From positions 1 to 40,658 of the forward strand of contig CALWJQ010000057.1 of the NCBI GenBank assembly GCA_944381055.1: 40,658 bases of DNA. Reading direction: 5' to 3'. This stretch comes from an uncultured Clostridia bacterium (GTDB lineage: Bacteria > Bacillota > Clostridia > Oscillospirales > Butyricicoccaceae). The notes under the pieces were generated by a model that was not told where the DNA came from, ran no database searches, and was given only the letters and a program-made list of their open reading frames with translations. Positions 9,238 through 17,243 of the stretch are shown here, one piece after another; positions within the stretch are counted from its first letter, which is position 1, and each line of letters starts with the position of its first letter. The translations under genes and the position numbers were made by a program.

Positions 9238-9381
9238 CTGCGTTCGATCCGGCGTGCCGGCCGCACGCTGCCGAAAGGCTGCCGGATGCCCGGGCTGTCT
9301 TTCACCCCATACTGCATGTTCCTTTTCCGGCCGCACGGCGAACCGATTCAAAGTAAAACAAAACGCAGGAGATGGACGCTT

Positions 9382-10170
9382 ATGAGCAATATCGCTATCG
9401 CGAACAATGAGACGGCAGATCAGGTGATCGCCGCCGTCCGCGAGGCCGGGGAAAAAATGCTGGCCCCCGACGCCGTGTGCGGCGTCCGGGTCAAGGGCCG
9501 GTCGGACTTTGTCACCAACGTCGACATGGCGGTGCAGGAATTCCTGCGCTCCCGCCTAAACGGACTGCTGCCCGGCGTGCAGTTCATGAGCGAGGAAGCC
9601 GACAATTCCTCGCTCGATCCCGCGCGCCCGTTCTGGATTCTCGACCCTGTCGACGGGACGACCAATCTCATCCACCGGTGCCGGCACAGCGCCGTGTCGC
9701 TCGCTCTGGCCGAGGCTGGACAAATTCTCTTTGGTGTGGTATATAATCCTTACAGCGGGGAATGTTTTACCGCCCGGCGGGGCGAGGGGGCCTTCTGCTG
9801 CGGACGCCCCATCCGTGTCAGCCGGACCGCCGGCTTATCCGACGCGCTCATTGCAGCCGGCACCCTGCCCGGCTGCCGCGACCCGGAAAAAGATGCGTTC
9901 GGCCTGATGCGCGCCCTGTACTGCGCCTGTCGGGACATCCGCCTGACGGGCTGCTCGTCGCTCGACCTGTGCTGGGTCGCTTCCGGGCGGCTGGACGGCT
10001 GTGCCGAACCTGTGCTCAAGCCGTGGGATTACGCGGCCGGCGCTCTGATCATCGCCGAAGCCGGCGGACAAATCACCGCTTGGGACGGCGGCCCGCTTTC
10101 CCTGACGCAGGGCGGGGGCGTTTTGGCATCCAACGGACTGCTGCACACAGCTCTGCAATCCAAATTATAG
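9382..10170 (+). CDS. inositol monophosphatase family protein
   Basis: 262-residue Mg-dependent sugar/inositol phosphatase fold. The metal-binding motifs are complete: M-S-E-E-A near residue 70, the central D-P-V-D-G-T-T-N at about residues 90-97, and the C-terminal W-D-Y-A-A-G-A-L-I-I-A-E-A-G-G. Family members hydrolyse inositol-1-phosphate, 3'-phosphoadenosine 5'-phosphate or fructose-1,6-bisphosphate, and the sequence alone does not choose among these. The ATG at 9382 sits 10 bases after AGGAG. The open frame runs back to 9286, but that upstream part looks like leader. It is followed after 12 bases by an RpiR-type regulator with which it is probably co-transcribed, hinting at a sugar-phosphate or inositol-phosphate substrate. 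Confidence 0.9.
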   Translation: MSNIAIANNETADQVIAAVREAGEKMLAPDAVCGVRVKGRSDFVTNVDMAVQEFLRSRLNGLLPGVQFMSEEADNSSLDPARPFWILDPVDGTTNLIHRCRHSAVSLALAEAGQILFGVVYNPYSGECFTARRGEGAFCCGRPIRVSRTAGLSDALIAAGTLPGCRDPEKDAFGLMRALYCACRDIRLTGCSSLDLCWVASGRLDGCAEPVLKPWDYAAGALIIAEAGGQITAWDGGPLSLTQGGGVLASNGLLHTALQSKL

Positions 10171-10182
10171 CGAGGATTTTCC

Positions 10183-11004
10183 ATGGAATTACGCCTGCCC
10201 GTTTCCCCCGGCAAACTGACCCGGGCGGAGCAAAAAATTCTGGACTATATCAATACCAACACCGATACATTCCTGTTTTCATCCATCGGACAGCTGGCGC
10301 GCCAGCTCGGGCTGTCCGACGCCACGCTGTCCCGGTTCGCCCGTCATGCAGGCTGCCGGGACTTTAAGGCGCTAAAAGCGCTGGTGCTGGAACAGGCTTC
10401 CAATCCTGCCGTCAAAGCATCGGAGCTCCTGCGGCCGGGCGAAAGCTTTTCCCCGCGGGACTGGCTGGAACGCCAGCAGCAATATTTGCAAAAAACGGCC
10501 GAGCTGCTCGACCCGGCGGAATTCGACCGCGCCGCCGGCCTCATCTGCACCGCGCGCCGGGTGTTTATCCACGGCAAAAGCGCTTCCGCCGCTTTGGCCC
10601 AGCTGCTCTATTTCCGGCTGCGCCGTATCGGCGTCAATGTTGTTTTGCTGCCATCCGGCGGATCGGAACTGGCCGAAGGGCTTGTACAAATCGGGCCGGA
10701 AGATCTTGTCGTGCTGTTCGGTTTTTTCAGCCTTCCGATCGAAGGGCAGATTCTGCTTGAACAAAGCCGGGCTGCCGGCTACCGGACGCTGGCCTTTGTC
10801 GGGCGCACCTGCCTCGTCCCCGAAGATCGGGCGGATGTTTGCCTGTTTGCCTACCGCGGAACCGAAGAAGAATACCATTCCATGGCCGTGCCCACCGCGC
10901 TGATCGACGCCCTGGTCGTTGCGGCAGCGCAGCGCCTCGGGCAGCGCGGGACGGACAACCTGCGCCTGCTGCATCAGCTGTGGAAACGGTATTTTCCCGA
11001 ATAA
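10183..11004 (+). CDS. RpiR-family transcriptional regulator (HTH + SIS)
   Basis: 273 residues. An N-terminal RpiR helix-turn-helix spans residues ~1-77, with L-T-R-A-E-Q-K-I-L-D-Y-I and I-G-Q-L-A-R-Q-L-G-L-S-D-A-T-L-S-R-F. A C-terminal SIS domain (~115-250) follows, with R-R-V-F-I-H-G-K-S-A-S-A-A-L and a central D-L-V-V-L-F-G-F strand. SIS domains bind phosphosugars, which modulate DNA binding. The gene begins 12 bases after the inositol-phosphatase gene, so the pair is likely one transcript; the regulated sugar is unknown. It ends before a bidirectional hairpin at 11046-11083, convergent with the GNAT gene. Confidence 0.92.
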   Translation: MELRLPVSPGKLTRAEQKILDYINTNTDTFLFSSIGQLARQLGLSDATLSRFARHAGCRDFKALKALVLEQASNPAVKASELLRPGESFSPRDWLERQQQYLQKTAELLDPAEFDRAAGLICTARRVFIHGKSASAALAQLLYFRLRRIGVNVVLLPSGGSELAEGLVQIGPEDLVVLFGFFSLPIEGQILLEQSRAAGYRTLAFVGRTCLVPEDRADVCLFAYRGTEEEYHSMAVPTALIDALVVAAAQRLGQRGTDNLRLLHQLWKRYFPE

Positions 11005-11045
11005 AACCCCTATGCCGGGGCGGTTTGAACGCCTGCGGCAAACAA

Positions 11046-11083
11046 AAACGGCGGAAGCGTCTTTACCGGCGCTCCCGCCGTTT
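11046..11083. terminator. bidirectional terminator between rpiR-type gene and GNAT
   Basis: 14-base arms (11046-11059 and 11070-11083), AAACGGCGGAAGCG paired with CGCTCCCGCCGTTT, with one wobble. Short A/T runs lie on both sides, between two convergent genes. Confidence 0.75.
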
Positions 11084-11094
11084 GCCTCAGGCCG

Positions 11095-11646
11095 TCACCA
11101 CAGCTGCCCTTCCCCCAAAGGGAGCACCAGCTCAGCATTTTTAAAATCCCCGCTGTGCGCCTGGCTTTTGGGCGAGACGAGCATGAGCATGGTGACGAGC
11201 CCCAGCCCGGCGCTGCGCAGCGGCTTTTCCGGCGTGCCGCCCGTCAGGCAGACGCCCGGCGCCGCTTTCCAGCCAAACCGGGCGTAAAACGCGGCCTTGT
11301 CTTCTGCGCAGGTAAAGACGCTGATGTCCGGGCGGCAGGACAAGATAAACCGCGCCGCTTCCCGGACGACCCGCCCCGCATACCCCTTTCCCCTGCAGCC
11401 CGGGCGCGTCACGACCTCGCTCAGGCCATACGCCGCATACCTTTCCCCCCTGTGGCGCAGCAGGGTTTTCCGCACGGCCGCATGGCTGACCGCCACCCCG
11501 CCGTCCATCAGGACAAAGGACGTCACATAGGTGTCCGGTTCTGTGGGGAAGGCCGCGCCGCCATCCGCCGGCCACGCGGTGTTTTCCAGCTCGGCAATCC
11601 GGGCGGCCATGTCCGCGCCGCCCGGCGGGTATTGGATCAGTTCCAT
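11095..11646 (-). CDS. GNAT-family N-acetyltransferase
   Basis: 183 residues. The acetyl-CoA site is visible as V-V-T-R-P-G-C-R-G-K-G-Y-A-G-R-V-V (R/Q-x-x-G-x-G/A type) around residues 90-106. It is followed by a helix and F-T-C-A-E-D-K-A-A-F-Y-A-R-F-G-W, the usual end of the fold. Substrate unknown. The start is the ATG at 11646, with AAAAGGAGA seven bases upstream; the open frame continues to 11934 but that part contains no ribosome site and overlaps the promoter of the opposite gene. Monocistronic, convergent with the rpiR-type gene and divergent from the CAP/SLH surface protein. Confidence 0.85.
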   Translation of the reverse strand: MELIQYPPGGADMAARIAELENTAWPADGGAAFPTEPDTYVTSFVLMDGGVAVSHAAVRKTLLRHRGERYAAYGLSEVVTRPGCRGKGYAGRVVREAARFILSCRPDISVFTCAEDKAAFYARFGWKAAPGVCLTGGTPEKPLRSAGLGLVTMLMLVSPKSQAHSGDFKNAELVLPLGEGQLW

Positions 11647-11842
11647 AAGATTCTCCTTTTGCGGCTGTGCCCGGCGCCGCCGAAACAAAGCCTTTCTCAA
11701 ATGCTGGAACGCTTCTGCGCCCTGTGAACCTGTTTTTTGCATTATACAGGATCTTCCCGCCCGCCGCAAGGCCGGTTGTTCCTGTTTTGTCCGTCCGGCA
11801 AGGCGGAAACCGCCGCTTCTTTTCAAGCGGGTGCGCCGCTGT

Positions 11843-11871
11843 TTGACAGTAAACCGGGGGCGTGCTATACT
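11843..11871 (+). promoter_or_regulatory. sigma-A promoter of the CAP/SLH surface protein
   Basis: TTGACA at 11843-11848, a 17-base spacer, then TATACT at 11866-11871 with an upstream TG giving an extended -10. The start codon follows at 11919 with a G-rich ribosome site. Confidence 0.85.
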
Positions 11872-11918
11872 TGATAAGTAAATTTTGACAGCCTGAACAG
11901 GCGAAATGGGGGATTTTT

Positions 11919-13961
11919 GTGAAAAACCGCGCATTATGCCTCTTTCTCTGCTTGTGTCTGTGTCTGGGACTGCTGCCCGCCAGCGCCCTGGCCGCCGGCA
12001 CGCAAACCGTAAAAGTCGTCCTGACCGTCGACTATGCCGCCGCCTTTGAGGAGCTGGATCAGCTCAACGAGCTGCGGCGCAAAAACGGGTGCGGCGAGCT
12101 GGTCATGGACGCCAACATGATGGACATGGCGATCCGCCGCGCCGCCGAGTGCGCCGTCTATTACAGCCACACCCGCCCCGACGGCCAAAAGTTTGACACC
12201 GCCTACTCCAGCTCGCTGAAAGGTACCCGGGCCGAAAACATCCTGTACGGCCGCAGCCAGTCGGTGAGCGCTTCCAGGGCCACCGACTCCTGGTACGATT
12301 CCAGCGGCCACCGTAAAAACATGCTCAACAGCATCTACAACTGTGCGGGCATCGCCTGCCTCAGGGATCTGGCCGGCAACACCTACTGGGTGCAGGAGTT
12401 TTCCACCAGCAGCGCCAAGGCGGCAGCTCCGCGCTCAAGCGGGCAGGAGCAGTTCCGTTTTTCGGTGGACACCGATCCGCAGTACCTGACCGTCCGCCTC
12501 AGCCAGAGCTCGCTGCGCCTTGACCCCGGCGAAGAAGAAACGGTTTATATTTTCAATGACAGGGGCACTCCGCTCGAGCCCGGCTCCATGCGTTCGGACA
12601 ACGAAAGCGTGGCTTCTCTGAGCCAGGACGGCAGCGGCGTGCGCGTTACCGCCGTCGGCGGCGGCTCGGCGACCGTGACGCTGAGCGTCGGCGGCAAGAC
12701 CCTGTCCCTGCCCGTCACGGTGAATCAGCCTGTTCAGACAGTCGAGCTGGAAAGGCTCAAGCTGGACGGAATCTATGCCAGCAAAGCGTACCTGCACGTC
12801 GGGGAGTCGCTGACCACGCAGGTCCTGTTTCTGCCTGAGGGCGCGCCGTCCTATGAAGTTGTATGGGATCTCTACGATTATGAAACTGCCAGCATTTCGG
12901 TTGACGGGCCCCGCTGCACCATCACTGCCCTGAAGCCCGGCACCAACGAACTGTATGTACAGACAGCTGATGCGATCGATGGCTGTTATTACGCCACCTA
13001 TTCGGAAATTATCATCCTCGGCGGTTCGCCTTCTGAACCGCAGGAGCCGGCTGAGCCGGAAGAGCCCGAAACCCCGGCCGAGCCTGAAGAGCCCGAAACC
13101 CCGGTAGAGCCCGAAGAGCCTGAAACCCCGGCCGAGCCGCAGGAACCCGAAGTCCCTGCGCAGGCCGATGACATCGACCTGTCCGCCTCGTATGCCGAGC
13201 TAATCCCCGGCGAACAGCTCAAGCTGATGGCCTATGTCCGTCCCAATGGGGCCGAACAGGGCGTGACCTGGAGCAGCCGCGACACGTCGGTGGCCATTGT
13301 CGACCAAAACGGGCGCGTGACCGGCGTGCAGAAAGGCGTCGCCGAGATCGTCGCGTCCACCCCGGACGGCGAAATTGCCGCATCCTGCCGGGTGCGTGTT
13401 GACGGCGGTTTCGGCGGCAAGCCGATTTACTTCACCGACGTCAACGAAAACGCCTATTTCTATGACGCCGTCGCGTGGGCTACCGCGCAGAATCTGCAGC
13501 CCGCCATCGAAGGCGAAGAATTCGGCGTCGAGCGCGGCTGCAGCCGTCTGGACATTGTCCGCTATCTGTGGAAGCTGATGGGGTCGCCCCAGCCTGAAAA
13601 CACCGGCAGCACGCGTTTTACCGATATTTCCGACTCTGTCGGCGACCGCGACGACCGCTGGGCTGTCCAGTGGGCGGTCGAAGCCGGCGTCACCACCGGC
13701 ACCGGCGACTATACCTTCAGCCCCGACGTCCGGGTCACCCGCGCCGAGGCCATGACCTTTATCCACCGCGCGCTGGGCACGCCGGGCGCGTCGGGCGGCA
13801 CCAGCTTTTCCGACGTGCCCGCGGACAGCTGGTTTACCGAAGCTGCCGTCTGGGCGGTTCAGAATGGCGTTACCACCGGGACCAGCGCCACGACCTTCAC
13901 GCCTCATCAGGTGTGTTCGCGCGGCGAAATCATCACTTTCCTGTACCGCACCTTCAACTGA
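11919..13961 (+). CDS. secreted CAP (SCP/PR-1) protein with Ig-like and SLH domains
   Basis: 680 residues, GTG start, GGGGGA ribosome site. A signal peptide (K-N-R, a Leu/Cys-rich core, cleavage after A-L-A-A near residue 26) is followed by a CAP domain (~42-165) with L-N-E-L-R-R-K-N-G, S-H-T-R-P-D-G and the late motif W-Y-D-S-S-G-H-R-K-N-M-L. Two bacterial Ig-like (Big_2) stretches follow (~185-270 and ~420-495), separated by a third Ig-like part (~275-365) and a Pro/Glu linker of 9-residue repeats. The C-terminus has three SLH repeats (~505-680), which normally bind pyruvylated wall polymer. It is therefore a wall-anchored exoprotein; what the CAP domain does in bacteria is not settled. Own promoter, own terminator. 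Confidence 0.92.
   Translation: MKNRALCLFLCLCLCLGLLPASALAAGTQTVKVVLTVDYAAAFEELDQLNELRRKNGCGELVMDANMMDMAIRRAAECAVYYSHTRPDGQKFDTAYSSSLKGTRAENILYGRSQSVSASRATDSWYDSSGHRKNMLNSIYNCAGIACLRDLAGNTYWVQEFSTSSAKAAAPRSSGQEQFRFSVDTDPQYLTVRLSQSSLRLDPGEEETVYIFNDRGTPLEPGSMRSDNESVASLSQDGSGVRVTAVGGGSATVTLSVGGKTLSLPVTVNQPVQTVELERLKLDGIYASKAYLHVGESLTTQVLFLPEGAPSYEVVWDLYDYETASISVDGPRCTITALKPGTNELYVQTADAIDGCYYATYSEIIILGGSPSEPQEPAEPEEPETPAEPEEPETPVEPEEPETPAEPQEPEVPAQADDIDLSASYAELIPGEQLKLMAYVRPNGAEQGVTWSSRDTSVAIVDQNGRVTGVQKGVAEIVASTPDGEIAASCRVRVDGGFGGKPIYFTDVNENAYFYDAVAWATAQNLQPAIEGEEFGVERGCSRLDIVRYLWKLMGSPQPENTGSTRFTDISDSVGDRDDRWAVQWAVEAGVTTGTGDYTFSPDVRVTRAEAMTFIHRALGTPGASGGTSFSDVPADSWFTEAAVWAVQNGVTTGTSATTFTPHQVCSRGEIITFLYRTFN
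13053..13160 (+). repeat. 27-base tandem repeat encoding E-P-E-E-P-E-T-P-A linker
   Basis: Three near-identical 27-base units (13053-13079, 13080-13106, 13107-13133) and one diverged unit (13134-13160). They encode a Pro/Glu linker between the Ig-like regions. Differences are mostly synonymous third positions. Such repeats can change copy number by slippage and alter linker length. Confidence 0.85.
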
Positions 13962-13986
13962 TGTGCTCTTCTTTTCTGCCATGACA

Positions 13987-14017
13987 AAGGGCGGGAACAC
14001 CGGGTGTTCCCGCCCTT
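13987..14017. terminator. bidirectional terminator between CAP/SLH gene and M20 operon
   Basis: Perfect 14-base arms (13987-14000 and 14004-14017), AAGGGCGGGAACAC / GTGTTCCCGCCCTT, loop CGG. T-rich sequence follows on both strands. It ends the surface-protein gene on the plus strand and the 19710-14029 operon on the minus strand. Confidence 0.85.
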
Positions 14018-14028
14018 GTTTGATGTTT

Positions 14029-14562
14029 TCAGCTCCCGCCGCCCAAATCGGTTTCGTCCGGGTACTGCCTGATGATTTCGAGTACCTCTTTCAGCCACTG
14101 TTCCTGATTGCTGACGGCGCACTCCACCGTTTCACCATCGAAACGCAGCGACAGGTCGCCGTAAAAATTGACGAGGTGCAGCATGTCGCCGCCGCCCGTG
14201 TCACCGCTGGGAAACAGGACGTCTTCAAGGCGCAGCATGACTTCCCACTGAAAGTCGCCTTCCTCGGACCGGTGGGTTTTGACCCCCGACGACGGAAGGA
14301 TATTGCGCAGACGCGTCTTCAGCGCGGCCGACCGGAACATGGAAAGCAGCTCTTCAAAGTGCGCGTCGTCCGGCCGGATGGTAAAAGACACCGGGGCGAC
14401 GCCTTCCCCGTCATAATAATACCCGCGTATCTGGGTGCATTGCGACAGGTCGAGGAACGGATAGCGCTGCTCAATCGTCAAAGGACGGGTGTAAATGAAA
14501 GCCGCGGCGGCAAGGGCAAGCAGGGCGGCTGCGGCCAGCACGGTTTTCTTTCTTCTGCTCAT
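14029..14562 (-). CDS. small N-terminally anchored protein, function unknown
   Basis: 177 residues. The ATG at 14562 follows AAAGGAGGGAGCG; the open frame upstream (to 14682) overlaps the previous gene and is not used. M-S-R-R-K-K precedes a single hydrophobic helix (~residues 7-26, Ala/Leu-rich), so the remainder (~150 residues) is probably extracytoplasmic. There is no lipobox Cys. The exposed part has F-T-I-R-P-D-D-A-H-F-E-E-L and ends in a Gly-rich tail, and I do not recognise a family. It is the last gene of the M20/CapA operon, 46 bases after the AbgA-like gene, so co-transcription is likely. Confidence 0.7.
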   Translation of the reverse strand: MSRRKKTVLAAAALLALAAAAFIYTRPLTIEQRYPFLDLSQCTQIRGYYYDGEGVAPVSFTIRPDDAHFEELLSMFRSAALKTRLRNILPSSGVKTHRSEEGDFQWEVMLRLEDVLFPSGDTGGGDMLHLVNFYGDLSLRFDGETVECAVSNQEQWLKEVLEIIRQYPDETDLGGGS

Positions 14563-14608
14563 CAACGCTCCCTCCTTTTGAGCCGCCGGGCAGGCGGGCG
14601 CCGCTTTT

Positions 14609-15919
14609 TCAGCCCATAATGTCGTACACGACTCCGCAGAAAATCTTGACTGCGTTGGACAAAACCTGCTCGTCAAAGTCAAAGCGGCGGTTGTGGCCCG
14701 GCCCTGCTTCAGGCGTCAGCACCCGCATAAAGGTCGCCTGGCCGCCCTGCTCCTGCACGCGGTTCATCATGTACGAAACGTCTTCGCTGCCGCCGCTCTT
14801 GCTGCGCAGGGTCTCGGACACCGGCATATCCAGCTTTTCACGGCAGACGCGCGCCACGCGTTCGGCCAGCTCTACATCGCTCGAAAGCGAGTTGGCCGCG
14901 CCCATCAGACGCAGGTCACAGGTGCAGCCGTGCATTTTGGCCGAGTTTTCCAAAATGCTGACCGCATAGTTGGTCATGTACTGGTTGAGCTCGGTCGTCT
15001 CGCCGCGGACCTCGATTTCCATTTTGGCTTCGTCGGCAATGACGTTGCGGCCGCTGCCCGCATGGACCGTGCCGACGTTGACGCGGGTCTGCCCCTTGCC
15101 GTGGCGCGGAATGGCATACAGGTTCAAAACGGCCGTCGCAACCGCCAGCATGACATTTTTGCCCAGATGCGGCGAACCGCCGGCATGTGCCGACTTGCCG
15201 TGGAAAACGACGTCGTATTTGCTGGTCGCCAGAGAACCGTAGCTGCCGGGGATGACCGTGGCCGGGTCGTCGGGCTTTTTGTCCGTGATGTGCGAGCCGA
15301 TCAGATACTGCACGCCGTCAAGATGCCCGTTTTCGACAATGGCTTTGGCGCCGCGGACCCCCTCTTCGGCGGGCTGGAAAATAAGCTTGACCGTGCCGTG
15401 CAGCTGGTCGCGGATCGCCATGAGCACACGGGCGACGCCCAGGCCGATGGTCGCGTGGCCGTCGTGGCCGCAGGCGTGCATAAAGCCGGGGTTGACCGAT
15501 CCAAATCCCTCACGCGCCGGCAGGTGGCTGGGGTCGGTTTCTTCGATGACGCCCAGCGCGTCAATGTCAAAACGCATGGCGACCGTCGGGCCCTCGCCGC
15601 AGCGCAGAATCCCGATGACGCCGGTCATGCCGCCTTTGGTCCGCTGCACAAACTCGGGGTCCGCCCCCTGATTGACAGCGCGCTGATACTGTTCTTCCAG
15701 CACCTCGTCCGACGGGACGCCCATGCGGGCGTCCTTTTTGCAGACCTGATCGCCGGTCAGCACTTCATATCCCATGTCGGTCAGCTTGCGGGCGATGATC
15801 GACGATGTGCGCATTTCGAGCCAGCCGGTCTCGGCGTATTTGTGAAAATCCCGGCGGCAGGCTACCAGATCGCTTTGAATCCCGTCGGCCAGTTCTTTGA
15901 TTTTGTCATAAACATTCAT
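14609..15919 (-). CDS. M20D amidohydrolase, AbgA-like
   Basis: 436 residues, the length of the p-aminobenzoyl-glutamate hydrolase subunit AbgA. Metal motifs: C-R-R-D-F-H-K-Y-A-E-T-G-W at the N-terminus, H-A-C-G-H-D-G-H-A-T (~residue 146), I-F-Q-P-A-E-E-G with the catalytic Glu pair, and a late G-P-G-H-N-R-R-F. The inserted dimerisation domain has F-H-G-K-S-A-H-A-G. Family members cut N-acyl or aryl-amide bonds of amino acids in the cytoplasm. The AbgB partner would be another M20D protein, and the operon does encode one (18517-19710), so a heteromeric enzyme is possible but unproven. Start ATG at 15919 with GAGAGGG upstream; 13 bases after the CapA stop. Confidence 0.88.
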   Translation of the reverse strand: MNVYDKIKELADGIQSDLVACRRDFHKYAETGWLEMRTSSIIARKLTDMGYEVLTGDQVCKKDARMGVPSDEVLEEQYQRAVNQGADPEFVQRTKGGMTGVIGILRCGEGPTVAMRFDIDALGVIEETDPSHLPAREGFGSVNPGFMHACGHDGHATIGLGVARVLMAIRDQLHGTVKLIFQPAEEGVRGAKAIVENGHLDGVQYLIGSHITDKKPDDPATVIPGSYGSLATSKYDVVFHGKSAHAGGSPHLGKNVMLAVATAVLNLYAIPRHGKGQTRVNVGTVHAGSGRNVIADEAKMEIEVRGETTELNQYMTNYAVSILENSAKMHGCTCDLRLMGAANSLSSDVELAERVARVCREKLDMPVSETLRSKSGGSEDVSYMMNRVQEQGGQATFMRVLTPEAGPGHNRRFDFDEQVLSNAVKIFCGVVYDIMG

Positions 15920-15932
15920 ACTGCTGTCCCTC

Positions 15933-17234
15933 TCATTTGCCGGGCCGGATAATGCCGACCCCGTCTTTGATTTCGATTGCTGTTCCGTACGGCTCGCACA
16001 GGCGGGCCAGATACCGCAGGACTTCTTCGTCGCCCGTCATGACGGGGACGCCCTTCTGCGGCCGCGCTTTGTCCATGCCGAGCGAAATGGGGTACAGGCG
16101 GACTTCGGTCAGCTCGCCGTCTTCCATCGTCCAGCCTGCCATGACCGAAAACCAGATCTCCGGCAGCGTGCCGTAGCCGGCCGTTCCGTTTTTGCTGCGG
16201 TCATCCATGTACGCGCCCACTTTGGTGTCGAGCGGCACGCCGCGGTTGGCGTAAGCGTCCCACGGCTGGAACTCGACGGTCTCGGTCTCAAAAATAAAGT
16301 TGCCCAGGCTGTACAGAATGAGCCCGCCGTGATAACATTCGATGCCGCGCAGCTCATGCGGCCCGTGCCCGATGACGGCTTTGGCGCCGGCGTCAACGCA
16401 GCGGCGGGCGAATGTTTCAAGGAACTGCGCCGGCACCGTCGTGTCGTCAGCATCGTTTTCGTGGCCGTGAATGCTGACCAGCACGATGTCGGCCTGCTTG
16501 CACGCCTCGCGGATTTCGCCTTCAATGCGCGCCATGTCCTTTTCTTCGGGGATGCTCTCGATAAAGCACCGGTCATCCCGCGCGAACATCGCGCCGCCCA
16601 GCGACAGCGTGCCCTCGCGCGGCGGGTTGCGGTACCCGATACGCACCGAACGTTCGGCGCCGGCGTTGATTTGGGTCACTTTGGCCAGTTCTTCGACCAT
16701 CGCGTAGTGTTCGGCGTCCAGATGGAAAATCTTGCTGAAGCGCAGGGGGTTGAGCCCGGGGCGGCCGGGCAGATCGGCTGTCTGCGCGCCGGCCATAGCC
16801 GAACGGTCAAAGCTTGAACAGACGCTGATCAGCGCCACGCGCGTGCCCTTTGCCTCGAAATAGCAGGGTTTGGACGCCTCGCCCAAATCTTTTCCCGTGC
16901 CTGAAAAGACCATGTCGCGCTCGCGCAGGTTCCGGATGGTGGCCAGCACGCCGCCGTGGCTGTAATCGCACGAATGGTTGTTGGCCGTATTGAACAGGTT
17001 AAAGCCGTACGAACGAATGTCGTCGAGGGTGCGAGGGTCGGCCATCGCCCAGGTGCCGCCGCTGACTGCGGCCGGCACGCCTTCCTGGTTGTGGAAGGTC
17101 ATTTCCAGGTTGACAAAGCGCACGTCGTGCTGCATGACGCAGTCGCGAACCGGGCCAAAGCCCTCGTACCCGCCTTCAGGAAAGCGGCGGGTGATAAACG
17201 CGTCGCCGGCGGCGATAAAAGTTGTCTTTGCCAT
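15933..17234 (-). CDS. CapA/PGA_cap family metallophosphatase-like protein
   Basis: 433 residues with the calcineurin-like fold of the CapA family. Visible are A-A-G-D-A-F-I near residue 10, F-V-N-L-E-M-T-F, the signature T-A-N-N-H-S-C-D-Y around residue 84, V-S-I-H-G-H-E-N and A-V-I-G-H-G-P-H-E-L. Unlike capsule CapA proteins it has no N-terminal membrane anchor, so it is probably cytoplasmic. The family was named from poly-gamma-glutamate capsule genes, but no capB/capC partners are here. Instead it lies between M20 amidohydrolases, 9 bases after one and 13 before the next. This suggests a hydrolytic role on an amino-acid amide or phosphorylated derivative (inference). Start ATG at 17234 behind GAGGTG. 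Confidence 0.85.
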   Translation of the reverse strand: MAKTTFIAAGDAFITRRFPEGGYEGFGPVRDCVMQHDVRFVNLEMTFHNQEGVPAAVSGGTWAMADPRTLDDIRSYGFNLFNTANNHSCDYSHGGVLATIRNLRERDMVFSGTGKDLGEASKPCYFEAKGTRVALISVCSSFDRSAMAGAQTADLPGRPGLNPLRFSKIFHLDAEHYAMVEELAKVTQINAGAERSVRIGYRNPPREGTLSLGGAMFARDDRCFIESIPEEKDMARIEGEIREACKQADIVLVSIHGHENDADDTTVPAQFLETFARRCVDAGAKAVIGHGPHELRGIECYHGGLILYSLGNFIFETETVEFQPWDAYANRGVPLDTKVGAYMDDRSKNGTAGYGTLPEIWFSVMAGWTMEDGELTEVRLYPISLGMDKARPQKGVPVMTGDEEVLRYLARLCEPYGTAIEIKDGVGIIRPGK

Positions 17235-17243
17235 GTCTGCACC

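Noticed and set aside
9205..9381. Coding extension of the inositol-phosphatase gene from the ATG at 9286
   Set aside because: The extra 32 residues lack a ribosome site and do not resemble the family N-terminus, while the ATG at 9382 has AGGAG; apart from the terminator I see no clear promoter here.
13053..13160. CRISPR-like repeat array
   Set aside because: The units are contiguous, have no spacers and stay in frame inside a protein linker.
15933..17234. Poly-gamma-glutamate capsule synthesis
   Set aside because: The CapA-like protein lacks a membrane anchor and no capB, capC or capD-like genes accompany it.
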